Part shown: positions 1-8,167 of the stretch, in pieces
How the letters are laid out: the number at the start of each line of letters is the position of its first letter
Position numbering within the stretch: position 1 is the stretch's first letter
Origin: an uncultured Schlesneria sp.
Lineage (GTDB): Bacteria > Planctomycetota > Planctomycetia > Planctomycetales > Planctomycetaceae
Direction of reading: 5' to 3'
Assembly (NCBI GenBank): GCA_903834925.1
Contig: CAILLA010000187.1
Coordinates: forward strand, 1-64,000
Length of the DNA: 64,000 nucleotides
Program-made: the position numbers and the translations under genes
Notes under the pieces: model-generated
Databases searched by the model: none
What the model was told of the DNA's origin: nothing
The model's input: the letters and a program-made list of their open reading frames with translations, nothing else

Positions 1-300
1 CCTGTTGTTTGTTAGGTCCTTTGTAGTCACCCGTCCCAATTGAACCCAAGAAATGTGCCATTGAGGAACCCCGAATTCAACTGAACATGAAAGTGATGCC
101 AAACGAGCAAATTCCGACCCGCGTTATCTACCTTTCACCGAAGCGCTTTTTGGATGGCAAACGGCGAACGGACTGCCGTGTGCTAGCTTTGGACACAAAA
201 TGAAAAACCTTTCCAACAGGTCCAGCAGTTTCTTGATTTCAGCAGCTCTTGGGCAGATTCGGGTTTGCTGTAATGTTTAGCAACGACAAGGAGTGACTTC
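1..300. other. Left-edge region without a recognised gene
   Basis: No convincing reading frame or RNA was seen on either strand. The only clear signal is the ribosome-binding site AAGGAG at 288-293, which belongs to the TTG-started gene at 301. Confidence 0.5.
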
Positions 301-1095
301 TTGAATACGACGTTCGCCGGTTTGGATGACTCCGAAGTCATTAATGACATTCCGCAGCTACTCCGAATCTTGGATGAGCGGTACGAAACCGCATACCTAC
401 GCGGCCAGGAGAATCATTCGTGGGGCGTTCTACCGACTATCGCTCGTTCTTCCAGTTACAGCGGCAAGAATCTGCCAACTTTCACGTTAGCCCAAGAACG
501 AGATTTGCTGCATCGATTTCGGCGACATGCTTATCCGCAGAACATGCGGGTTCTCAGCGAATGGGAGGCTCTCTTCCTCGCACGACATCATGGGCTTCCA
601 GTCCGTCTTGTGGATTGGACGACAAATCCACTCGTTGCACTTTATTGGGCATGTCGGTGTACGCAGAATGCATCTGAACAAGATGGGGCAATTTGGGTAT
701 TCCGTCGCCGCGAAGAGAATAAGAGTAATCACGTTGACGTCTTCAGCGAAGCAGACCCGCTTCGACTTCCTGGCATTCGGCTAATATTTCCTTTCTATCC
801 TACGCAGCGAATGGTGGTTCAGTCTGGTGTATTCACAATTCACGAACATCCGTGGATTGACTTGCGAAAACTTCAAGCGAGCGATTACGATGTTGAAAGA
901 AACGACATCGAGTCTGGCGAGGTCCTCAAGGTGCCACTCGCCAATAAAGCCCGGCTGATGATGCAGCTGGAGCGGTTGGCAATTAACGAGCGAACGCTGT
1001 TTCCGGATTTGGACGGAATTGCGAGAGGTCTGAAGGAATCCGAGATTTTGAAAGCTAATGCGTCAAACCCAATCTCTGGATCAGAAATCACCTGA
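301..1095 (+). CDS. FRG domain-containing protein
   Basis: This 264-residue protein carries an FRG domain, a small fold named after its Phe/Leu-Arg-Gly motif and of unknown biochemical activity. FRG proteins often occur as lone accessory genes and in some putative phage-defence loci. The namesake motif is LRGQ at residues 33-36. The second hallmark block, HHGLPVRLVDWTTNP, is at about 96-110 and is followed by the usual hydrophobic LVALYWA. The start is TTG: the Shine-Dalgarno AAGGAG ends seven bases upstream, and no better ATG precedes the motif. No membrane segment or signal peptide is visible. The gene is isolated, with the edge region upstream and decayed toxin-like fragments on the opposite strand downstream. 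The family assignment is firm; the cellular role is not known. Confidence 0.85.
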   Translation: MNTTFAGLDDSEVINDIPQLLRILDERYETAYLRGQENHSWGVLPTIARSSSYSGKNLPTFTLAQERDLLHRFRRHAYPQNMRVLSEWEALFLARHHGLPVRLVDWTTNPLVALYWACRCTQNASEQDGAIWVFRRREENKSNHVDVFSEADPLRLPGIRLIFPFYPTQRMVVQSGVFTIHEHPWIDLRKLQASDYDVERNDIESGEVLKVPLANKARLMMQLERLAINERTLFPDLDGIARGLKESEILKANASNPISGSEIT

Positions 1096-1134
1096 GATCA
1101 TTCATTTTGGCGGCGACTTTTCTGCCTGCAATTT

Positions 1135-1245
1135 TCAATAAATGGCTTCGAATTGGGCCATCAACGATTCGCCGCCGAGTTCAGGATAGCGCAGTTTCGT
1201 CACTTGCAGCAGCTTGCGTCCCTCATCGAATTGATGGAGTCGAAC
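1135..1245 (-). pseudogene. Short protein-tail remnant, family unknown
   Basis: Read on the minus strand, this stretch ends in a clean stop (complement of 1135-1137) after a protein-like run containing FDEGRKLLQVTKLRYPELGG and a helical tail ending in FEAIY. The frame is closed by a stop a few codons further upstream and has no start codon. It looks like the 3' end of a lost gene rather than an intact small gene. I do not recognise the family. It lies just downstream of a PIN-like tail on the same strand. Confidence 0.35.
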
Positions 1246-1335
1246 GCATGTGCATTCACTGGGGACACAACGCTTTCACTTCTAACGACGATTGGTACCC
1301 GGACGGTGGCGTTTCGTTTGTCTGAGAGGGATTAT

Positions 1336-1440
1336 TCACGGTGTCGGCCGCTTCAGCAGCGTCACTTGTAGCTTCGATATGTTCGCAATCTTCTGAAAAT
1401 CGTTGTCGAATGTGACCACGTCCGCTGAGTCGTGATGTGA
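1336..1440 (-). pseudogene. PIN-domain (VapC-like) C-terminal remnant
   Basis: The minus strand reads DSADVVTFDNDFQKIANI followed by SKLQVTLLKRP and a stop at 1336-1338. A D-x-V-x-TFDxDFxxI block close to the C-terminus is typical of PIN ribonuclease toxins, where the acidic residues form part of the metal site. An in-frame stop at 1444-1446 cuts it off, so about four fifths of the gene is missing. The family call is an inference from this short pattern. Confidence 0.4.
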
Positions 1441-1494
1441 AGATCACGGCTGGCTCGGGACGCTTGGTTTGGTCAGGGGCCTGTTCTATCTTCG

Positions 1495-1536
1495 GTGCGC
1501 CAGGATCCATTGCCTACGCGAGGGATCCTGGCGCAC
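1495..1536. repeat. Perfect 14-bp inverted repeat ahead of the cytochrome gene
   Basis: GTGCGCCAGGATCC (1495-1508) is matched exactly by its inverse at 1523-1536 around a 14-base loop. There is no U-tract, so it is not a canonical terminator. It sits about 180 bases upstream of the DUF1549/DUF1553 gene start and just before a copy of a 30-bp dispersed repeat, so it probably belongs to a larger repeat cassette. Confidence 0.6.
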
Positions 1537-1552
1537 AGGGATTGCAAAGAGA

Positions 1553-1582
1553 AGATCCCTCGATTGCGCGTCGGGCTAGCGT
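1553..1582 (+). repeat. Dispersed 30-bp repeat, copy 1
   Basis: This sequence matches 7108-7137 at 27 of 30 positions, sharing the core TTGCGCGTCGGGCT. Copy 1 is upstream of the annotated start of the next gene. Copy 2 lies inside the SthA-like reading frame. Confidence 0.65.
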
Positions 1583-1716
1583 GGAGAATTCTTTTTCGAA
1601 AGGGAGTTGCCAAACACAGACATGGGGTGCGTTGCGGCCAACCTTCTCCTGTCGCTGGCTGCGTGGCTGCGGTATCATTTGGGACGATTTTCTTCCCAGT
1701 GGAATGTGCAACCAAC

Positions 1717-4700
1717 ATGAGATCAACGCTGTTCATTCTTTTCGTGTTCGGATCGGCTGCTCCGATTGTGGCGGATGAGTCCGTTGATTACGTGCGCCGA
1801 GTTAAGCCCGTGTTACAAACGCGATGTTATGCCTGTCACGGTGTCTTAAAGCAGGAGGCGGGACTTCGGCTAGATACCGCAGCGCTGGCATTAAAGGGTG
1901 GTGAAGCAGGGGCGGTGATCAAGCCGGGTGATGTTGAGTCCAGTTCGATATTGCGGCGTGTTTCGTCGTCGGACGACGCCGAACGAATGCCGCCAGAAGG
2001 TGAACCGCTCAAGGCGGATGAAATCGCTGCCTTGCGGGGCTGGATCTTGGCCGGAGCTGTCGCTCCGGCGGATGAAGTCCCGGAGCGTGATCCTCGTGAT
2101 CATTGGGCTTTTAAGTCGCCGATTCGATTTCGGATCCCCGCGATCGAATGGGGGTCGGAGTCTGGAGAGGCGGTTGGTGGTTCGAAGACACTGCTTGCCC
2201 CAGGGCGGTCAAGCAGTGGCACAAATAAGAACCCAATTGATTCGTTTATTGCTGCGACCCATCTGAAGGTGGGACTACATCCACAGCCTGCGGTCGATAA
2301 ACGGACTTGGCTGCGACGGGTCTCATTGGATTTGATTGGTTTGCCTCCGACGCCGGAGGAAATCGATTCATTTCTTGCTGATGATTCTGCTGAGGCGATC
2401 GATAAAGTCGTGACTCGTTTGCTCGACAGTCCGCAGTATGGCGAGCGATGGGGTCGGCACTGGATGGATATCTGGCGCTATAGCGATTGGTGGGGTCTGG
2501 GTGAAGATGCTCGCAATTCGCAAAAACACATTTGGCATTGGCGCGACTGGATTGTCGAGTCATTGAATTCGGACAAAGGGTACGACCAGATGCTGCGCGA
2601 GATGCTGGCGGCAGATGAATTGTATCCTGCTGATCTCGAAAAGCTTCGGGCAGGCGGTTTCCTCGGCAGACAGTATTTTAAATTCAATCGGACAAGTTGG
2701 CTGGATGAAACGATCGAGCATACGTCCAAGGCGATGCTCGGCCTGACATTCAATTGTGCGAAATGTCACGATCATAAATACGATCCGTTTTCGCAAGCCG
2801 ATTACTATCGATTTCGCGCGGTTTTCGAGCCGTACCAGATTCGGCTCGACTCCATTGGGGGACAGATCGACTTTGAAAAGGACGGAATCCCTCGGCCGTT
2901 TGACTGTAACCTTGATGCTAAAACCTACGTTCACATTCGTGGTGATGATCGGAATCCTGATACCAATAGGATCATAGAGCCGGGGTTCCCGGCATTTCTT
3001 TCCCCAGTCCCAGTAAAGATTGAGCCGGTATCACTACCACCAGTGGCTGTTCAACCGGGACTACGCACTGAGGTTGTTGAAGCGTATCTCAAGCAAGCGG
3101 AGCAGAAGATCGCGGCGAAACGAGCGGAACTGGAAGCTGCCCAAAAACGGTTGGCAGAAGCCGAACGATTGGAGTTGCTGGCTGCTTCGATGTCACACGA
3201 AGAGAGGCTGCGTAATCCCGGAGAGACGCTTGTTCAAGACGATTTTACCGTTGCGAAACCGGATGTTTGGGAGATGCTCGACGGCGAGTGGAAATATGCT
3301 GATGGTAAGCTGAGTCAGTCACAGGATGGTGCTGTTCGAGGAGTCTTGAAATTAAAGCAGCTTCCTCCTTCTGACTTTGAGGTAAAATTGAAATTTGTTC
3401 CGACAGGTGGCCAAGTTTGGAAGTCGGTTGGGATCACTTTTGACGGCACGGAATCTAACGAACTGTTGGCATATCTCAGTGCCTATGCCCAAGGATCGAA
3501 AACTCAGTTTGCCTATAAAAAAGGTGATTATGTTTATCCCGGTGAGGCGGCTAAGGCTCGTCCAATTCTTTTAGGGATGCCCTACGAATTACTGCTTCGA
3601 GTTCGGGGGACATTGATTAACATTTCAGTTAATGGCGAGCATGCGATTGCCTATCGGTTGCCGCTGGCTAGGCAGCGAGGATCTTTGCAGCTGATTACGT
3701 TCGATGCCAAGGCCGAGTTTCATTCGTTTGAATTGAAGTCGCTTCCCGCCACGACGATGATGATCGAGGCGACCACCGGGAATCGGCCTGTCGATTCATT
3801 ACTACCTGTTGACCAGTCGAAGCTGGCGATTGTCATCGCGGAAAAATCGCTGGAATTGGCGATAAAGCAGCCGGATGCAATTCGGGCACGGGCATTAGCC
3901 GATCAAGCTCGTTTTCAACAGCCACCGTCCGAACAGGCAATTGAACTGGCACGTGCTGCCGTTCGGTTCGAGCGAATCGTGAGTGCGGCAAAGGCCGAAG
4001 AAGATGTCGCACGGGCGGAACTGGATGTGGTTCGGGCGGCGATGGATAAGAGGACTGAACTGGAAACGAAGTTGGCTGCGTCTCGAACGGCTCTGGAAAA
4101 CGCTCGCAAAGCAATCGACGAACCGAGTGAATCGTTTACGTCATTGCGAGGGGCTTCAAAGGCATTGGAGTCGAACCTGGAAACAGAAGAGTCACGAATG
4201 AAGCCTTTTCCGGCCAGCAGCACCGGTCGCCGGTCGGCTCTTGCGAAGTGGATTACCGATCCCCGAAATCCGCTGACGGCTCGTGTGGCAGTGAACCATA
4301 TTTGGTCGCGTCATTTCGGTCGGCCCCTGGTTCCGACTGTTTTTGATTTCGGTCGAAAAGGAACAGCGCCAACTCACCCCGAGTTGCTTGATTGGCTGGC
4401 GGTGGAATTCATCCAGGGGGGAGTGGACGATACCAGTTCGGCAGATTCGGAGACGGCGGCTGGAAGCCGCCTCTACGTAGCGCGGGCTTCCAGCCAGAGA
4501 GGTTCAAGCTGGAGTATGAAGCACATACACCGACTGATTGTTACTTCGAATGCCTATCGCATGACATCATCAAGCGTGGGCGCGGCTGCTGACAATCTCG
4601 CTAAGGATCAGGACAACCGATTCTTATGGAGGATGAACCCCATTCGAATGGAATCGCAAGTTGTGCGAGACTCCTTATTATCCTTGGCGGGCGAATTGGA

Positions 4701-5154
4701 TTTGACAATGGGAGGACCATCGATTCCCATTAGCAATGAAGCCTCACGTCGTCGCAGCCTTTACTTTGTTCACTCGAACATCGAGCACCAGAAGTTCCTG
4801 TCGATGTTTGATGATGCCAGTGTGCTGGACTGTTATCGCCGAGCCGAAAGCATTGTTCCCCAGCAGGCACTTGCGCTCGAAAACAGTTCTCTGGCGATGG
4901 AAATGTCGCGGAAGATCACCGAAAAGATTCTGGTCGCGAATCAAAACGCGAGTCGCGAGGAATTCATACGCAAAGCGTTTCTGACGGTGCTTTGTGTCGA
5001 GCCCACAGCATCTGAGCAACAAGTCGTCGCCGATGCGATGGCCTTCTTGATTGACGCAGCCAAGCTGGAAAATGATCAAGATCCGGAACTTCGTGCGAGG
5101 ATCAAAGTAGTTCAAGCATTGATCAACCACAACGATTTTGTGACAGTCCGATAG
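1717..5154 (+). CDS. PSCyt1/DUF1549/DUF1553 domain protein (secreted cytochrome-like)
   Basis: This large secreted protein (1145 residues from this start) has the planctomycete Planctomycete-cytochrome architecture. ATG 1717 is preferred over upstream in-frame codons because it begins a signal peptide (FILFVFGSAAPIVA). A heme-type motif CYACH follows at residues 37-41, then DUF1549 at about 170-380, including a second CxxCH near 347 (NCAKCHDHKYDP). The middle contains coiled-coil stretches on both sides of a beta-sandwich, possibly LamG/DUF1080-like, at about 505-690. DUF1553 runs from about 835 to the end. The next gene, 33 bases on, encodes its usual DUF1501 partner. The biochemical role is unproven. 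Two segments look foreign: residues about 156-168 and 897-931 are encoded by repeat-like DNA. Confidence 0.93.
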   Translation: MRSTLFILFVFGSAAPIVADESVDYVRRVKPVLQTRCYACHGVLKQEAGLRLDTAALALKGGEAGAVIKPGDVESSSILRRVSSSDDAERMPPEGEPLKADEIAALRGWILAGAVAPADEVPERDPRDHWAFKSPIRFRIPAIEWGSESGEAVGGSKTLLAPGRSSSGTNKNPIDSFIAATHLKVGLHPQPAVDKRTWLRRVSLDLIGLPPTPEEIDSFLADDSAEAIDKVVTRLLDSPQYGERWGRHWMDIWRYSDWWGLGEDARNSQKHIWHWRDWIVESLNSDKGYDQMLREMLAADELYPADLEKLRAGGFLGRQYFKFNRTSWLDETIEHTSKAMLGLTFNCAKCHDHKYDPFSQADYYRFRAVFEPYQIRLDSIGGQIDFEKDGIPRPFDCNLDAKTYVHIRGDDRNPDTNRIIEPGFPAFLSPVPVKIEPVSLPPVAVQPGLRTEVVEAYLKQAEQKIAAKRAELEAAQKRLAEAERLELLAASMSHEERLRNPGETLVQDDFTVAKPDVWEMLDGEWKYADGKLSQSQDGAVRGVLKLKQLPPSDFEVKLKFVPTGGQVWKSVGITFDGTESNELLAYLSAYAQGSKTQFAYKKGDYVYPGEAAKARPILLGMPYELLLRVRGTLINISVNGEHAIAYRLPLARQRGSLQLITFDAKAEFHSFELKSLPATTMMIEATTGNRPVDSLLPVDQSKLAIVIAEKSLELAIKQPDAIRARALADQARFQQPPSEQAIELARAAVRFERIVSAAKAEEDVARAELDVVRAAMDKRTELETKLAASRTALENARKAIDEPSESFTSLRGASKALESNLETEESRMKPFPASSTGRRSALAKWITDPRNPLTARVAVNHIWSRHFGRPLVPTVFDFGRKGTAPTHPELLDWLAVEFIQGGVDDTSSADSETAAGSRLYVARASSQRGSSWSMKHIHRLIVTSNAYRMTSSSVGAAADNLAKDQDNRFLWRMNPIRMESQVVRDSLLSLAGELDLTMGGPSIPISNEASRRRSLYFVHSNIEHQKFLSMFDDASVLDCYRRAESIVPQQALALENSSLAMEMSRKITEKILVANQNASREEFIRKAFLTVLCVEPTASEQQVVADAMAFLIDAAKLENDQDPELRARIKVVQALINHNDFVTVR
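2184..2222 (+). repeat. Half REP-like element inside the cytochrome gene
   Basis: GAAGACACTGCTT through AAGCAGTGGCAC reproduces one arm of the double-hairpin repeat found intact at 9464, 17887, 21020 and 37853. Here it is 39 bp long, exactly 13 codons, and keeps the frame open, adding a Ser/Gly-rich peptide (KTLLAPGRSSSGT) just before the DUF1549 domain. Confidence 0.7.
4458..4495 (+). repeat. Inverted-repeat insertion inside the DUF1553 region
   Basis: GGCTGGAAGC (4458-4467) pairs with GCTTCCAGCC (4486-4495). The right arm, GTAGCG followed by GGCTTCCAGC, recurs at 7954-7971. The encoded peptide interrupts the conserved junction between the DUF1553 helix ending FIQ and the SWSMKHIHRLIV block. 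Confidence 0.6.
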
Positions 5155-5187
5155 CAATGTTCCCATCAATTGAATTGGGAGAGTAGA

Positions 5188-6693
5188 TTGAAAAATAGAT
5201 CATCTGAATCTCAGGAATTATATTCGGCGAGTCGCGAATGCTGCCTCAGGCGCGGTGTCCATCGGCGTGCCTTCCTGTCTGACATGGGGATGGGTTTTAC
5301 AGGTTTGGCGCTTGGTGCCATGCTGAATCGGGATGGGGTTGCTCGCGCGGACGCTCCTGTCGACTGGCAACCGCCAACGGGTGATCCTCACTTTTCTCCG
5401 AAAGCGAAAAGTGTGATCTGGTTGTTCATGAATGGGGGCATGTCACAGGCCGAAAGTTTTGATCCCAAGCCCGAGTTAACCAAGTATGCCGGGATGGCGA
5501 TCAATGAGACTCCCTATAAAGACGTGCAGAACCCCGAAAAATTGAAGTTGGCTCGGGTGACTGTTGTGAATGACGCCAACGGGCAGCAGCGGAATAAGCT
5601 TTATCCGTTACAAGTTGGCTTTCGGAAGTATGGTCAGGCAGGCATCGAATTAAGCGACTGGGTGCCTGAGGTGGGCGCGTGTGTCGATGATATTGCTGTC
5701 ATCCGTTCGATGTATACAACCGACGATAATCATGGGGCGCAGACTCAGTTTCATTCCGGTCGACACATGCTCGACGGTGAATACCCGACGTTGGGAGCCT
5801 GGGTTCACTATGGCTTGGGGTCGCTCAATGACAATCTGCCGCAGTTCATCTCGATGGGGAAACGCGAATACTGGAATGCTAAGGACGGTCACTATTTGGG
5901 ACCCGCTCATGATGCCATCCCGATTCGGATCGATCCCAACAATCCGCTCGATTATGGTAAACCCGCCAGCGGCCAAAGTCTTAATGAACAAAAGATCGGA
6001 TTTGATCTCGTTGGGAAATTGAATCGTCTGAAGGGGATCGAATATCCAGATGATCCCGCGTTAAACGCACGGATCAAAGCGTATGAATTGGCGTTTCGGA
6101 TGCAGACGTCGGTTCCGGACATCATGAACCTGAATTCCGAGACAAAAGAGACTCAACAACTGTATGGTCTTGATGACCCCGCGACGCGAGACTTTGGAAT
6201 GCAGATGCTGGCGACGCGCCGGTTTGTCGAACAGGGAGTTCGCTTTATTCAAGTTCAGCATGGAGCCGGCGGCGCAGGAGCCTGGGATGCACACTCGGCC
6301 TTGAAAGCGAATCATTCCGGAAATTTCAAAGCGGTCGATAAGCCGGTTGCCGGTCTCTTGAGGGACCTGAAACAGCGTGGGCTACTCGATTCGACGATTG
6401 TGGTATTCGCCAGCGAATTCGGCCGCACACCTGGAACTCAAGGGGCTGATGGTCGAGACCACCATATCTACGGATTCTCCGTCTGGATGGCGGGGGGCGG
6501 AATCAAGGGGGGACTGGCCCACGGAGCGACCGACGAGATCGGTTTCCATGCCGTCGAGCACCGACATTACGTGACGGACATCCATGCGACAATCCTGCAT
6601 CAGTTGGGACTCGACTCAAGACAGCTCGAAGTCCCAGGGCGAAAACGATTGGATATCGATCACGGAAAGCCGATTCGCGAAATCCTGAGCTGA
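5188..6693 (+). CDS. DUF1501 family protein (Tat-exported)
   Basis: This 501-residue member of the DUF1501 family belongs to the alkaline-phosphatase/sulfatase-like fold group. In planctomycetes it is regularly encoded after a DUF1549/DUF1553 protein, as here. TTG 5188 is chosen because GGGAGAG (5177-5183) sits five bases upstream; an earlier in-frame TTG at 5170 lacks such a site. A twin-arginine-type leader follows ([18 protein letters not shown]). Family blocks include [46 protein letters not shown] and AGGGIKGG, with the C-terminal [13 protein letters not shown]. It is probably co-transcribed with, and works alongside, the upstream cytochrome. Substrate unknown. Confidence 0.93.
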   Translation: MKNRSSESQELYSASRECCLRRGVHRRAFLSDMGMGFTGLALGAMLNRDGVARADAPVDWQPPTGDPHFSPKAKSVIWLFMNGGMSQAESFDPKPELTKYAGMAINETPYKDVQNPEKLKLARVTVVNDANGQQRNKLYPLQVGFRKYGQAGIELSDWVPEVGACVDDIAVIRSMYTTDDNHGAQTQFHSGRHMLDGEYPTLGAWVHYGLGSLNDNLPQFISMGKREYWNAKDGHYLGPAHDAIPIRIDPNNPLDYGKPASGQSLNEQKIGFDLVGKLNRLKGIEYPDDPALNARIKAYELAFRMQTSVPDIMNLNSETKETQQLYGLDDPATRDFGMQMLATRRFVEQGVRFIQVQHGAGGAGAWDAHSALKANHSGNFKAVDKPVAGLLRDLKQRGLLDSTIVVFASEFGRTPGTQGADGRDHHIYGFSVWMAGGGIKGGLAHGATDEIGFHAVEHRHYVTDIHATILHQLGLDSRQLEVPGRKRLDIDHGKPIREILS

Positions 6694-6718
6694 AACGAAA
6701 TAAGGTGCACCGATTTCG

Positions 6719-6771
6719 AGGTCAGGAGACCTTCGCACAACCAGCAAATCAGCGTTCAAGGTCAGCAGACC
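6719..6771. repeat. Two short GGTC(N4)GACC hairpins
   Basis: AGGTCAGGAGACCT (6719-6732) and AAGGTCAGCAGACC (6758-6771) are near-identical small palindromes in the 230-base gap between the DUF1501 gene and the flavoprotein gene. They may be remnants of a dispersed repeat. Confidence 0.4.
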
Positions 6772-6925
6772 AATTCACAACAGCATCCCGCTACGACAAC
6801 CGTTACGATCGTTACGGTCGCATGTGATCGGAAAACTTTCGTCAACCAATAAAGTCTTTGCTAATTGCGCGGCTTACCACCGGACGATCTAGTCCAGAGT
6901 TTCCAAAAAGACGCGGAGAATGGCG

Positions 6926-7957
6926 ATGTTGTATGACCTGCTGGTCATCGGTGACGAACGCGAAGGTATCGGGCGAGCTATTGCTGCTGCCCAGCTGGGA
7001 CGTCGCGTCGCTGTCATTAGTGATCCAGATACGGCACCTTCGCTCAAACTGCTTAATCAGGCAGTGGAAAATCTCACCGGTAATTGGCGCGTCACGGCGA
7101 AAGAACAAGATCCATCGCTTGCGCGTCGGGCTGGCGTGATAACAGCCCGGTCAGCGAAGTTGCGGGTTTCCACAATGCTCGCCTTCCGAACGGAAGTTGA
7201 ACAGCTTTGGCGACGTCAGAATTCTACGGATCATTCGCTGATGGATTCACTGGCGATTGATCGAATTTCTGGCAACGCCCAATTTGTTTCGGAGATGTCG
7301 GTTAGGATTATTGACGGATGTCATCCGCAAGTCGTTTCGGCAACTGAAATTGTCATCGCCTGCGGTACGAAATCCCAGCAACCGGTATCGTTTCATTGTG
7401 ACGGTCAGCGCGTGTTTGTCGTTGAATCGTTATTGGAACTGACATCCGTTCCAAGGTCGACGATCGTAGTCGGTGCTGGGGAAACGGGTTTTGCTGCGGC
7501 GATCCTGCTGGCCAGGCTCGGGTCTGAAGTCACAGTCATTGATGACCATTTCAGCCTGTTTGAAATCTGCCGGATGTTCGGTGATTCGTTCGACGTCATT
7601 CAGAAATTGCACATCGCATTCAGGCTCGGAGAAGAAGCCATCGGTGTCGAGCAGCGATTCGAAAATCAGAAGATTGTCCGACTCGCAAGCGGGCGTGAGA
7701 TGGCTGCCGAAGTCATTCTCGCGTGCGTGGGCCGCGAAGGAAGGACGGATGGAATGAATCTCGAATCTGCAGGAGTTGGATTCGATGAGCGAAACCGCGT
7801 CTGGTGCGATGGGTACGGAAAAACGTGGTCGCCACGGATCGTTGCTGTGGGGAGCGTCGTTGGTTTTACCGGAGTCGCTGAGCGGTTGTCGGTTTTGCGA
7901 AATAGCGAGTCAAATCCCGTCGCATGGGCTTCAGCCCGTGCGACACAACACTTGTAG
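6926..7957 (+). CDS. Degenerate SthA/lipoamide-dehydrogenase-like flavoprotein
   Basis: At 343 residues this protein resembles soluble pyridine nucleotide transhydrogenase (SthA) and other two-dinucleotide-fold disulfide reductases, which usually have about 460-470. ATG 6926 is preferred to ATG 6920 because GGAG at 6915-6918 then has a seven-base spacing. The N-terminal FAD fold is altered (VIGDEREGIG instead of GxGxxG). The redox CxxxxC region is absent, and that area is partly encoded by a dispersed repeat (residues about 61-70). The central NAD(P) fold is intact (VVGAGETGFAAAILLARLG), and the second FAD block survives (VAVGSVVGFTGVA). The dimerisation domain is missing, and the last ~15 residues are encoded by another repeat. 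It is probably a pseudogene or a repurposed fragment. Confidence 0.75.
   Translation: MLYDLLVIGDEREGIGRAIAAAQLGRRVAVISDPDTAPSLKLLNQAVENLTGNWRVTAKEQDPSLARRAGVITARSAKLRVSTMLAFRTEVEQLWRRQNSTDHSLMDSLAIDRISGNAQFVSEMSVRIIDGCHPQVVSATEIVIACGTKSQQPVSFHCDGQRVFVVESLLELTSVPRSTIVVGAGETGFAAAILLARLGSEVTVIDDHFSLFEICRMFGDSFDVIQKLHIAFRLGEEAIGVEQRFENQKIVRLASGREMAAEVILACVGREGRTDGMNLESAGVGFDERNRVWCDGYGKTWSPRIVAVGSVVGFTGVAERLSVLRNSESNPVAWASARATQHL
7108..7137 (+). repeat. Dispersed 30-bp repeat, copy 2 (inside a CDS)
   Basis: This copy matches 1553-1582 at 27 of 30 positions. It contributes the in-frame peptide DPSLARRAG to the SthA-like protein, where the redox-active cysteine segment would be expected. Confidence 0.6.
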
Positions 7958-7971
7958 CGTAGGCTTCCAGC
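7926..7971 (+). repeat. Repeat forming the 3' end of the flavoprotein gene
   Basis: The sequence contains the small hairpin GGGCTTCAGCCC (7926-7937) and ends GTAGCGTAGGCTTCCAGC, shared with the insertion at 4458-4495. The stop codon of the SthA-like frame (7955-7957) lies within it, so the protein ends in repeat-encoded residues. Confidence 0.55.
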
Positions 7972-8167
7972 AGACGACAAAAAAACCGCAAACTCTGAAC
8001 GAGACTGTATTTGGCTCGATCAGGCTCTCTTTGCCGTTCTCATTGCGCCAAGGACGCAAGTTCGTAAGTCCAATCGCCAATCTTGAGATTTTCTTTCAAT
8101 AAATCGCTCAGATTTAACCGATATTCCGATTGCGTAGATTGTATCGATTAAACTGGAAGGTCTGAAA

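Noticed and set aside
1495-1716. 74-codon N-terminal extension of the cytochrome gene
   Set aside because: It is encoded by repeat-like DNA, and the signal peptide starts at ATG 1717.
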